Assembly (NCBI GenBank): GCA_017544005.1
Contig: JAFYEZ010000038.1
Location: 1-38,870 of the forward strand
DNA: 38,870 nt
DNA from: Bacteroidales bacterium
Lineage (GTDB): Bacteria > Bacteroidota > Bacteroidia > Bacteroidales > UBA932
Reading direction: 5' to 3'
Shown here: piece by piece, positions 8,267 to 16,900 of the stretch
Layout of the letters: every line of letters starts with the position of its first letter
How positions within the stretch are numbered: the stretch's first letter is position 1
Position numbers and translations under genes: made by a program
The notes under the pieces: model-generated
Databases searched by the model: none
The model's input: the letters and a program-made list of their open reading frames with translations, nothing else
What the model was told of the DNA's origin: nothing

Positions 8267-11129
8267 ACTGAAAATCATGCTTCTCGCGCTGCTGACCCTG
8301 GTGCCGGCCTCCTTGCGCGCACAGTATTACTCCTTCGGTACCGAGCCCTCCGGGGTGAAGTGGCGCCAGATCAAGTCGGAACATTTCCGGATCATTTATC
8401 CGGAGGAGACCGATTCGCTGGCCCGCAGCTACCTGATGTGGCTTGAGAGGCAGCGCCCGCTGGTCAACGAGCAGGTGGATATCGACACCAAGCCGATTCC
8501 GGTCATCCTGCACGCCTACACCACCCTCAGCAACGGCAGCGTCTCCTGGGCGCCCAAGCACATGAACCTGATCCTGTCGCCCAATCCCTACGATTGCACG
8601 CAGTATCCCTGGCAGGAGCAGCTGGTGACCCACGAGCTGCGCCATGTGGCCCAGACGCAGCATTTTACCAAGGGGCTCTGGCGTGCGCTCTACTGGCCGC
8701 TGGGCGAGCAGTCCACCGGCCTGGGCATGGGGCTCTTCGCCAATACCAAGTACCTGGAGGGCGATGCGACAGTGGCGGAAACCGAATACACCCTCTCCGG
8801 CCGCGGCCGCAGCGCCGAGTTCCTGATGCCGCTGCGCACGGACTTCCTGAACGGCATTTTCCGCAACTGGGAGCAGTCCACGATGGGCTCCTATCATGTC
8901 AAGAACTATGATCCGTATGCCGTGGGCTACCTGATGGTTACCGCGGAGCGGATGCGCACGGGCGATGCCGACTTTATCGGCAAATTCTACCAGAACAAGG
9001 CGGCCGTCTCCGACGTGACGGACATCTTCAAACCCAAGAGCAAGCGCTACGCCCTCTCGCGTACTGAGGCGCTCCAACAGGCTCAGTCCTACTACTTTAT
9101 GCATTGGTATCTGCAGGATCTCCAGCGCGGCAAACCCACCGAAGGGTGGCGGATTTCCGCTCCCCAGAAGCTGCCGTGCGACTATTGGGGCGCCATCCAG
9201 ATCACCGATACCCTTTCGCCGATGTACGGTTCGATGGTGGTCCTGCGCCGGGGACATCATTTCGCCGAAGAGATGATGCAGATCGACACACTGGGCCAGG
9301 AACGCCATGTCCGCTACCATGCCTCCTTCAGTTCCAAGCTGAGCGAAGCACCCCTGGGACGGATCTACTGGTCCGAATCGGTGCTGCACGATCCCTCGTC
9401 CCTCGAGAACTTCTCCGAGATCAAGTTCTTTGATACGCGCCGCGACGAGCTGGGCACGCTGACCCACAGTACCAAGTATTTCAACCCTTCAGTTTCTGAC
9501 GATGGCCGGGCGATAGCCGTTGCGGAGTATCCCGTGGGCGGAGACTCCCGTCTGGTGCTGCTCGATGCAATGGACGGCGAGGCATTCGATTCTGTTGCGG
9601 CGCCCGAGGGCGGTCAGATCTTCGAGACGATGTTTGTCGGGGAGTGGCTCTATATCACCCTGGCCACGCCGGAAGGCCTCTCTTTGCGCAGAATCCGTTA
9701 CCAGGAGCTCCAGAGGGAAGACTGGCAGACGATTATCCCTGCGCAGCGCGCTTCCATTTCGGGCCTGCGCCACCTGAAAGGACAGTGGATCTGCTTCACC
9801 TCCGACCATGGCGGAGTGCTGGACATCTATGCCCTGCATCCCTCCAACAACCAGGTTTTCCGGCTGACCAACGCGCGCTTCGGCGCCACTTCGCCTTTCC
9901 TGGATGAGAGTCACAAGGTGCTCTATTTCAGTGAATACGATGCACAGGGTTTCCACCTCTGTTCGATGGATTTCAGCGAACTGCTCTGGGAGAAGGTTGA
10001 TTTTTCAATGCGGCCGGAGGATCCCGTCCTGGAAAAGGTCATTGCGCAGGGAAAGGCGCAGTCCCAGGTGACGGTGCAGGAGAACCGGGATTACCTCGAT
10101 CCCGACAAGTACCCTTCGAAGCACTACAGCAAGTTGCTCAACGGTTTCCATATCCATTCGTGGATGCCCTTCTACTTCAACGTGGACCGCGTCAAGAGCC
10201 TCTCGCCGGATACCTGGTATGAGGCGGTCCTGCCGGGCGCCACGCTTCACTCCCAGAATGCGCTGGGCGATGTGGTGGCCATGCTGGCCTACTCCTGGTG
10301 GGGCCAGAGTTCGGCGCACGCCAAGGTGACGGCGACGGTGGCCGACTTCGACGTGGAGCTCTACGGTGATCTCAATGCGACCACGAACGGCTCGCTTTCC
10401 ACGCCGGCCTACAAGGATGACGCCGGCCTGCTGATCGACTACCCGTTCAACCTCTTCGGCGGCGGCTGGTACAGCATGCTGATTCCTTCGTTGGGCCTGG
10501 AATTCGAGAAAGAGCGCGTGGCGGGCGCCCAGTGGCAGACCAGCTTCCAGGCGGGTGTTCGCTACTACCGGATGCTCTCGGTGCCCAAGGCGGCCATCTT
10601 CCCGCGCTGGGGATTCAGCGTTTCCGGCAGTTTGTTGCATAGTTTCATGGGGGACAACGATTTCGCGGCGGCGGGCATCTCCTCCTATCTCTATACGCCC
10701 GGCTTTACGCGCGGGCAGGGGCTGAAGCTTTCGATGGCCACCCAGTTCCGCCTGACCGATCCGGCCTCCACCTATTACAACGAGCACCTGCTCCCGCTGC
10801 CCCGTGGCTACCGGGGCGTGGCCACCGGCTACCGCCATATCAGTACCTCGGCCGACTATGCGATTCCCATCTGGCTGGGGGATGCGGCCATCGAAGGGCT
10901 GCTCTATCTGAGGCGGCTGCAGTTGATTCCCTTTGCAGATTGCGGCATGAGCTGGGAAAAGAACGGCGACTTTGCGGCCTGCTGCTCGTTCGGCAGCAGC
11001 GCCCTGCTGGATTTCAGTGTCTTCCGCTTCAATGTCGGCATTTCGGCCGGCACCCGTTTCTCCTACATGCCGATGCTTCCTTCGGGCAGCAAGACCCGCT
11101 GGGAACTGGTGGTGAGTGCGGGATTGTAA
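8241..11129 (+). CDS. Secreted HELRH metallopeptidase-like protein with propeller and barrel-like parts
   Basis: A 962-aa exported protein. The N-terminus has a basic stretch, a hydrophobic core and a likely signal peptidase site after SLRA. Residues 131-135 are HELRH, matching HExxH, with Glu173 in KYLEGDAT as a plausible third zinc ligand, the arrangement of gluzincin/MA-like peptidases. The middle (about 400-600) has beta-propeller-like repeats (FNPSVSDDGRAIAVAEY, ATSPFLDESHKVLYFSEY) as in TolB/PD40 proteins. The last 280 residues alternate polar and aromatic residues and end VVSAGL, suggesting an outer-membrane barrel. Such proteins are often annotated as TolB-like hypotheticals in Bacteroidetes. 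The start could also be the ATG 15 bases downstream, which would reduce the overlap with the helicase gene. Substrate and activity are unknown. Confidence 0.75.
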   Translation: MKQQKMSIKLKIMLLALLTLVPASLRAQYYSFGTEPSGVKWRQIKSEHFRIIYPEETDSLARSYLMWLERQRPLVNEQVDIDTKPIPVILHAYTTLSNGSVSWAPKHMNLILSPNPYDCTQYPWQEQLVTHELRHVAQTQHFTKGLWRALYWPLGEQSTGLGMGLFANTKYLEGDATVAETEYTLSGRGRSAEFLMPLRTDFLNGIFRNWEQSTMGSYHVKNYDPYAVGYLMVTAERMRTGDADFIGKFYQNKAAVSDVTDIFKPKSKRYALSRTEALQQAQSYYFMHWYLQDLQRGKPTEGWRISAPQKLPCDYWGAIQITDTLSPMYGSMVVLRRGHHFAEEMMQIDTLGQERHVRYHASFSSKLSEAPLGRIYWSESVLHDPSSLENFSEIKFFDTRRDELGTLTHSTKYFNPSVSDDGRAIAVAEYPVGGDSRLVLLDAMDGEAFDSVAAPEGGQIFETMFVGEWLYITLATPEGLSLRRIRYQELQREDWQTIIPAQRASISGLRHLKGQWICFTSDHGGVLDIYALHPSNNQVFRLTNARFGATSPFLDESHKVLYFSEYDAQGFHLCSMDFSELLWEKVDFSMRPEDPVLEKVIAQGKAQSQVTVQENRDYLDPDKYPSKHYSKLLNGFHIHSWMPFYFNVDRVKSLSPDTWYEAVLPGATLHSQNALGDVVAMLAYSWWGQSSAHAKVTATVADFDVELYGDLNATTNGSLSTPAYKDDAGLLIDYPFNLFGGGWYSMLIPSLGLEFEKERVAGAQWQTSFQAGVRYYRMLSVPKAAIFPRWGFSVSGSLLHSFMGDNDFAAAGISSYLYTPGFTRGQGLKLSMATQFRLTDPASTYYNEHLLPLPRGYRGVATGYRHISTSADYAIPIWLGDAAIEGLLYLRRLQLIPFADCGMSWEKNGDFAACCSFGSSALLDFSVFRFNVGISAGTRFSYMPMLPSGSKTRWELVVSAGL

Positions 11130-11138
11130 TTTTTTGGC

Positions 11139-11146
11139 TACTTTTG
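11139..11146 (+). promoter_or_regulatory. -7 promoter element very close to the start of the MBL hydrolase gene
   Basis: TACTTTTG fits TAnnTTTG and ends only 7 bp before the ATG. If transcription begins at the usual distance, the mRNA would have almost no leader. It starts the hydrolase, methylase and mtaB cluster. Confidence 0.55.
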
Positions 11147-11153
11147 CGCCGCG

Positions 11154-11939
11154 ATGAAAAACACCCTCACATTCCTCGGCACAGGCACCTCGCAGGGCGT
11201 TCCGGTGATTGGATGCGACTGCCCGGTGTGCCGCTCCGCCGACCCGCGTGATCAGCGGCTGCGGACGGCTGCGCTCGTGCATTATGAGGGGGTGGAACTG
11301 GTGATCGATGCCGGACCGGATTTCCGCCAGCAGATGCTGCGCGCAGGCGTGATTGCGCCCGATGCGATTCTGCTGACCCACCAGCACAAAGACCATACGG
11401 CCGGCCTGGACGATGTGCGGGCTTTCAACTATACGCCGCGCGACGGCTATAAGGAGGTGCATCCCTGCCCGGTCTATTGCGAAGAACGGGTGCAGGCGGC
11501 TCTCCGGCAGGAGTTTTCCTACGCCTTCTCCGAAGAGAAGTATCCGGGAATTCCGGTTTTCGACCTGCACACCATTACAGAGGCGCCTTTCACGGTCAAA
11601 GGCGTGGAGATCATCCCCATCCGGGTGATGCACTACCGGCTTCCGGTGCTCGGATTCCGTTTCGGAAGGCTCGCCTATATCACCGACGCCAACCGGATCG
11701 AGGAGGCGGAAATGGAGAAGTTGAGGGGAGTGGAGATTCTGATTCTCAATACAATCCGCTTTACGCCGCACATCTCGCATTTCTCGGTGCCCGAGGCCAT
11801 CGCGCTCGCGGAGCGCGTTGGGGCCCGTGCCACCTGGCTGACCCATCTTTCGCACCAGCTGCCTCCGCATGCAGAGCTTTGCGGGCAGCTGCCGCCCCAT
11901 GTCCAACCGGCCTATGACGGCCTGACGCTCGAATTCTGA
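11154..11939 (+). CDS. MBL-fold metallo-hydrolase, PhnP/RNase Z-like
   Basis: A 261-aa cytoplasmic metallo-beta-lactamase-fold phosphodiesterase-like enzyme. The opening FLGTGTSQGVPVIGC is the hallmark of the PhnP-like group, and Cys21, Cys23 and Cys26 (CDCPVC) form the extra structural zinc site known from PhnP. The catalytic metal motif HQHKDH lies at residues 76-81. Later pieces (VMHYRLPVLGFRFG, YITDANRI, LTHLSHQLPPH) supply the remaining histidines. No phosphonate genes are nearby, so a PhnP role in phosphonate use is not implied; a general cyclic phosphodiester or nucleotide substrate is possible. The stop overlaps the next start (TGATG), indicating an operon with the RsmI-like methylase and mtaB. 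Confidence 0.88.
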   Translation: MKNTLTFLGTGTSQGVPVIGCDCPVCRSADPRDQRLRTAALVHYEGVELVIDAGPDFRQQMLRAGVIAPDAILLTHQHKDHTAGLDDVRAFNYTPRDGYKEVHPCPVYCEERVQAALRQEFSYAFSEEKYPGIPVFDLHTITEAPFTVKGVEIIPIRVMHYRLPVLGFRFGRLAYITDANRIEEAEMEKLRGVEILILNTIRFTPHISHFSVPEAIALAERVGARATWLTHLSHQLPPHAELCGQLPPHVQPAYDGLTLEF

Positions 11940-12640
11940 TGAACGGACGACTCTACCTGATTCCTACGCCGCTGGGCGACTATCCGCCGCAGCGCGTGCT
12001 GACGCCGGAAGTGCTCGCAATCCTGCCCACCGTGGAGGTTTTCTTCGTGGAAGAGTTGCGCACGGCCCGTCGGTTTCTTTCGGCTGCCGGGCTGAAAGGG
12101 CATATCGAGGCGCTGGAACTGCATGAAATCAACGAACATACCTCCCCGGAGCAGATCTCCGCGCTGGCCGCGCTGCTGAAGGGACGCACTGCTGCGCTCA
12201 TCTCCGAGGCCGGGCTCCCCGCCGTGGCCGATCCGGGCGCGCAACTGGTGGCCCTGGCCCATGAAAAGGGGATTGAGGTGCTGCCGCAGGTGGGCCCCTC
12301 GTCGCTGATGATGGCGCTGATGTCCTCCGGCATGAACGGACAGTGCTTTGCCTTCACCGGCTACCTGCCCGTCAAACCCGACGCCCGGCGGGCCCGCATC
12401 GCCGAGCTGGAGCGCCGTTCCGCCCGGGAGGGGCAGAGCCAGATCGTGATCGAGACGCCCTACCGCAACGATGCGCTGCTCGCCGACCTGCTCGCCGTCT
12501 GTCGCCCGGAGACCCGTCTCTGCGTGGCCGCGGACATCACCCTCCCGACGCAGATGATTCTTTCCAAAACCGTCGCCGCCTGGCGCAAGGCCGTCCCCGT
12601 GATCGGCAAACGTCCCTGCGTCTTTGTCATTCAAGGATAA
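11939..12640 (+). CDS. RsmI-like SAM-dependent methyltransferase (tetrapyrrole methylase family)
   Basis: A 233-aa member of the tetrapyrrole methylase fold, related to RsmI, which 2'-O-methylates C1402 of 16S rRNA. Visible features: LYLIPTPLGDY at the N-terminus, EELRTARRFL, ISEAGLPAVADPGAQLV (SAM-binding region), VGPSSLMMALMSSGM and FTGYLPV, each matching an RsmI motif. The first motif differs from canonical RsmI (TPIGNL is replaced by TPLGDY, and the AEDTR element by VEELR) and the RsmI C-terminal domain is absent. It is therefore probably the shorter Bacteroidetes paralogue rather than RsmI itself; the substrate is uncertain. It overlaps the hydrolase gene by one base and lies six bases before mtaB, a tRNA-modification gene, which suggests an RNA-methylation context. 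Confidence 0.85.
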   Translation: MNGRLYLIPTPLGDYPPQRVLTPEVLAILPTVEVFFVEELRTARRFLSAAGLKGHIEALELHEINEHTSPEQISALAALLKGRTAALISEAGLPAVADPGAQLVALAHEKGIEVLPQVGPSSLMMALMSSGMNGQCFAFTGYLPVKPDARRARIAELERRSAREGQSQIVIETPYRNDALLADLLAVCRPETRLCVAADITLPTQMILSKTVAAWRKAVPVIGKRPCVFVIQG

Positions 12641-12646
12641 CCGCTT

Positions 12647-13876
12647 ATGTCGCACCAACCCCGTATCGCATTCGTCACCCTGGGCTGCAAGCTCAACTTC
12701 TCGGAGAGTTCCACCTTCGCGCGGCAGTTTACGACCGCTGGCTACCAGATTGTGCGCCCGGTGGACAAAAGCGACTGGTATGTGGTAAACACCTGCTCGG
12801 TGACGGAGCATGCGGACAAAAAGTGCCGCAATATCATCCGCAAGCTGCACAAGATTTCGCCGGAGGCACGGATTGCCGTGGTGGGGTGCTATGCGCAGCT
12901 CAAACCCACTGAAATCCTGGAGATTGAAGGTGTGGATATCGTGCTGGGCGCCGGTCGCAAAGGGGATCTGTTCGAGGTGATTTCCAGCTACGAGGAGGCC
13001 CGGGGCCAGGTGACCTGCCCCTCCGCCATCGAGGAGGTTCACGAGATCTTCCCCGCCTACTCTTCCGGTGAGCGCACCCGTTCCTTCCTGAAGGTCCAGG
13101 ACGGCTGCGACTACCGTTGCTCCTACTGCACCGTGCCGCTGGCCCGGGGCGGCAGCCGCAACCTGCCGATCGCCACCCTGGTGGCCCAGGCGCGGGAAAT
13201 CGCGGCCAAGGGCCTCTGCGAGATTGTGCTGACCGGCGTCAATATCGGTGACTTCGGCCGCACCACCGGGGAATCCTTCTTTGACCTGCTCAAGGCCCTG
13301 AACGACGTGGAGGGAATCGCGCGCTACCGTATCTCCTCCATCGAGCCCAACCTGCTCACGCGCGAGATTCTGGAATGGATGGCCTCCGCGCCCACCAAGT
13401 TCCTGCCGCACTTCCATATTCCGCTGCAGTCCGGCTGCGATCGGACCCTCAATGCGATGCACCGCCGCTACACCGCGCAGATGTTCGAGGACAAGATTGC
13501 GCTGGTGCGCGAGTTGCTGGAATGCCCGGAGGAGCGGGGGAGCCGCGTCTTCTTTGGGATTGACGTGATTGTGGGTTTCCCCGGGGAGAGCGAAGAGGAC
13601 TTCGAGACGACCTACCGGCTGCTGGAGCGCGTGAAGCCCGCCTTTCTGCATATTTTCCCCTATTCCCGCAGGCCGGGGACCCCGGCGGCCGAGCGCGCCG
13701 ACCAGGTGCAGGAAAGCGTCAAGACGGAGCGCGTGGCGCGGCTCGAGCAGCTCAGCGACCGCCTGCACGCCGCTTTCTGCCTGGCCAACAAGGGCCGCGA
13801 GGCCGAGGTGCTCTTCGAGAGCGCCAACAAGGGCGGGATGATGTTCGGCTATACCGACAATTATATCCGGATTTAG
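12647..13876 (+). CDS. mtaB: tRNA t6A37 methylthiotransferase MtaB, ended early by an in-frame TAG
   Basis: Radical-SAM enzyme that converts t6A37 to ms2t6A37 in tRNA. The N-terminal UPF0004 cluster cysteines are Cys14, Cys50 and Cys81 (TLGCKLN, NTCSVTE, VGCYAQ). The radical-SAM CxxxCxxC is Cys154, Cys158, Cys161 (DGCDYRCSYC). The C-terminal TRAM-like segment begins around NKGREAEVLFE and reads GYTDNYIRI before a TAG stop. The same frame continues for 16 sense codons and then another TAG, giving the usual end of this family (NYIRI-stop-REYDPAQIGRIVKV). The 409-aa product lacks only this tail. TsaD, which makes the t6A substrate with partners, is also encoded in the window. Catalytic parts are intact, so activity may survive. 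Confidence 0.93.
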   Translation: MSHQPRIAFVTLGCKLNFSESSTFARQFTTAGYQIVRPVDKSDWYVVNTCSVTEHADKKCRNIIRKLHKISPEARIAVVGCYAQLKPTEILEIEGVDIVLGAGRKGDLFEVISSYEEARGQVTCPSAIEEVHEIFPAYSSGERTRSFLKVQDGCDYRCSYCTVPLARGGSRNLPIATLVAQAREIAAKGLCEIVLTGVNIGDFGRTTGESFFDLLKALNDVEGIARYRISSIEPNLLTREILEWMASAPTKFLPHFHIPLQSGCDRTLNAMHRRYTAQMFEDKIALVRELLECPEERGSRVFFGIDVIVGFPGESEEDFETTYRLLERVKPAFLHIFPYSRRPGTPAAERADQVQESVKTERVARLEQLSDRLHAAFCLANKGREAEVLFESANKGGMMFGYTDNYIRI

Positions 13877-13927
13877 CGCGAGTATGACCCGGCGCAGATT
13901 GGCCGGATCGTGAAGGTTACCGTGTAG
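13877..13927 (+). pseudogene. mtaB: In-frame C-terminal tail of mtaB beyond the internal TAG
   Basis: Sixteen sense codons (REYDPAQIGRIVKVTV) in the mtaB frame after the TAG, ending in a second TAG. The segment resembles the last strand of the MtaB TRAM-like domain. It overlaps the 3' end of tamB by 11 bp. It would be translated only by readthrough, or if the first TAG is a sequencing error. Confidence 0.6.
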
Positions 13928-16900
13928 CCACGGGCTCCTCTTCCGTCACCTCTTCCTCCTTTTTCTTGCGGGCGAACATCTTCTTGAAGAGGCCCGAGAA
14001 GGTATCGAATTCCTCCTGATAGACGATACCGGCGCCGTTGCGCTGGGTCTGGTCGAGGTAGTTGCTGTAGCGGTCGGCGGCGTGCGAGAAGAGGTTCATG
14101 CGGAGCCGGCCGCTCTTGTTGAGCTTGATTTCCACATCCACGTTGCCCACCACCTCGCTGCTGCTGGAGGACATGTACTGCTGGTTGCCGATATTGCCGT
14201 TGATGGTCACGCGGTTGTTGAAGAGCTGCGTGGAGATGGCCACGTCGAAGATGTCGTTCGTGCCCTGGGCGGCGCCCGGCTGGTAGTTCAGACCGAGGTC
14301 CAGCGGAATGTCCAGCTGGTGGAAGATGTTGTTGATCTGGCTGGAGACGATCTCGGAGGCGTTGGAGTAGAGGATGGTGTTGTTGTTGACGATTCCGCTC
14401 TGCTCATCCGGCACGAAACTGCCCGAAACGAGCAGGGCCAGCGTCTGCTTGAGGTTCTTCTCGTCGGTGCTCAGGGCATTCTCCACCAGACCCTGGGTGG
14501 TCGGATCGAGGTCGGGGATGTCAATCTTGAAGGTCAGCTGCGGGTTGGAGACGGCGCCCGTGACGCCGATCGTACAGTTGACGGTCCGTCGGGTGGAGAC
14601 GGAGGTGTTGTCGCCGATGAGCGTTTCGATAGAGGCCTTGGTCTTGTAGAGGGCGTTCATATTGAACTCCGTCTGCATGATGCCGCCGTTGAAGAGGATC
14701 GTGCCGCCCTGTTCCACCGTGAAATCCTTGGCCGTGATGCCCATCAGGGACATGGTGTAGCTACCGTCCTCGATTACATACAAACCCTTGATATCGAACG
14801 ACTTGTTCGCAATATTCATCTCCACCTGGCCGTTGCCGTGCGAGCGGATGATATCGCCCGTGGCCTCGTTGATGTCGATACAGATTTCAGAAGAGGGATC
14901 GGCGGCGATCTTGATGTTCAGGGCGAGGCCCTGCGGTTTCGCGCGCTCCTTCTCTTTCTGGGTGCTGCCGGCCACGAGCAGGGAGTCGTAGGCATCGATA
15001 TGGGGGCGTTCGGTGCGGCTGATAAAGGTCAGCAGGTCGCTCTGGGTGACCACGCCGCCGCTGATGGGGATGTGCACGGTGCCGGAGGTGGCGTCCAGGT
15101 CGATATCCATCCTGAGCGCCTTCAGCGGGCCGTAGAGCCGGATGGTTCCGGTTCCGAAGGCCTTGCCGTAGAAGCCGTTCTCGGCATGGGCCTGGGTGGT
15201 GTTGATGCCCAACACCTCGTCCACCGTAAAGAGAATGTCGAATTCGAGCGACTTGAATCCGTTGAAGCGGACGCCGCCGCGGGCGATACCGGTGTTGCCG
15301 TATTCGTCGGTCACGTCCACGTCGGTGAACTCGATGCCGTCCGTGGTCACCTCAAACTCGCCGTTGCAGACGTAGGGGACGTTGGTGAAGGAGACGCGGC
15401 AGCGGGTGTCGTTGAAGCGGACCTTTTCGCTGCTGATTTCCAGGCTGTCCAGCGGGCCTTCCACGTGGATGTCGCCGCTGATGCTGCCGCCCATGTCCTC
15501 GAGAATGGTCACCAGGAGCGGGTCCAGCCAGCCGACGTTGAAGTCCACGAAGGAGAGATCAAGCGAGAGCCGTTTGTCGGAGGGCCTGAACCAGCCGTCC
15601 ACGATCAGCGGCTCCTCGTCGCCGATAAAGTTGTCCACCAGGATGTCGAAGCGCGCCTCTTCCGGATTCCACTTGCATTCGAGGTCGGCGTCGCCCAGCG
15701 CGATGCCGTCGGCCGACAGGTCACGCGCGGCAAAGGAGGCCAGCACGGAGAGTTCCTTGGCGAGCAGCGCGCTCGCCTGCGCCTCGCCCGTGAAGACGCC
15801 CTTGAGCTGCATATCGCTCTGCAGCAGCGCGTCGAACGGCTCGATATCGAACTGGTTGACAGCCAGGAAGAGGGTATCCGTCGGGCGGTCGGAAATCACG
15901 CCGTCCAGACTGATATACTGCTCGCCGTTGCTGATGTCGAATCCCTCTAGGGCGATGTTTCCCTCGCGGTAGTAGAGGGTGGCCGGGGCGATATCCCAGG
16001 TACCCGCGTCCTTGAGCGAAATCTCGGAGGGGAGGCAGTCCGCCACCAGGATGTAGGGCTCCTTGGAGCGGTCCGGGAAGGAGATGCTGGCGTTGACGTT
16101 GCCGTGGCCGCCGTCGAAGTGAGTGTTGTCGTAGTGGAGGGCCACGTTGATGGTGTTGTCCTGCAGCGAGGCGGAGATGGCATCCTCGTGCAGGAAGATG
16201 TTGCCGAACTGCAGCACCTGGGTGCGGATGGCGGCGTCAAGCGGGCCGTGGGTGTTGTCGGCCTGGATATCGATGCCGCGGATGAAGTTCTCCTTGAAGG
16301 CGACCAGGTCGGACTGCAGGCCGATCTCCACCCGGTCACACCCGTCGATATCGATATCGATGGCCGTGCCCTCGCTGATGTAGAGGTCCGGGGCGATGAA
16401 GGCCATCAGCGGACGCAGGTCCTTTGTACGGAACTGGAGGCTGCCGCGACACTTTTCGTGGCCGCTCTCCCGCGAAGCGGAGATGGGGATCAGGTTGCCC
16501 AGTTCGGACTGCAGCAGCTGCATGACATCTTCCACCAGGTGGGAAGGGTGGTCGGTGCCGTAGTAGGTGGCGTCGGCCAGTTTGGAGGCGAGCGAGACGC
16601 GGTAGCCCTGGTCCGTGTCGTTTTCGGCCAGGATGCGGATGTCTCCGATGTTGTGGAAATCCTTGTCAACGAATCCGTTGACATTGCTCAGCAGCACCTC
16701 GCCCGTAAAGACGCCTTCCCGCGAGCGGACTACGTCGGCATCGGCCTCCAGGCTGAAACGCGCCCGCTCTCGCTTGTCGAGATGGAGCGCATGCAGGTCG
16801 GCGCGGGCCAGGTCGAAGGAGAGGTGGTAGGTATTGTCGGCATTCTCGTTCAGGTCCAGGTCGGCCGCCGCGATAAAGTAGAGGTTCGGATCCACGGAGG

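Noticed and set aside
14082-15950. 622-codon open frame on the plus strand inside tamB, and a 760-codon one at 16104-18386
   Set aside because: Both are antisense to a well-recognised TamB gene and show repetitive VDV/HVG composition typical of reverse-frame artefacts.
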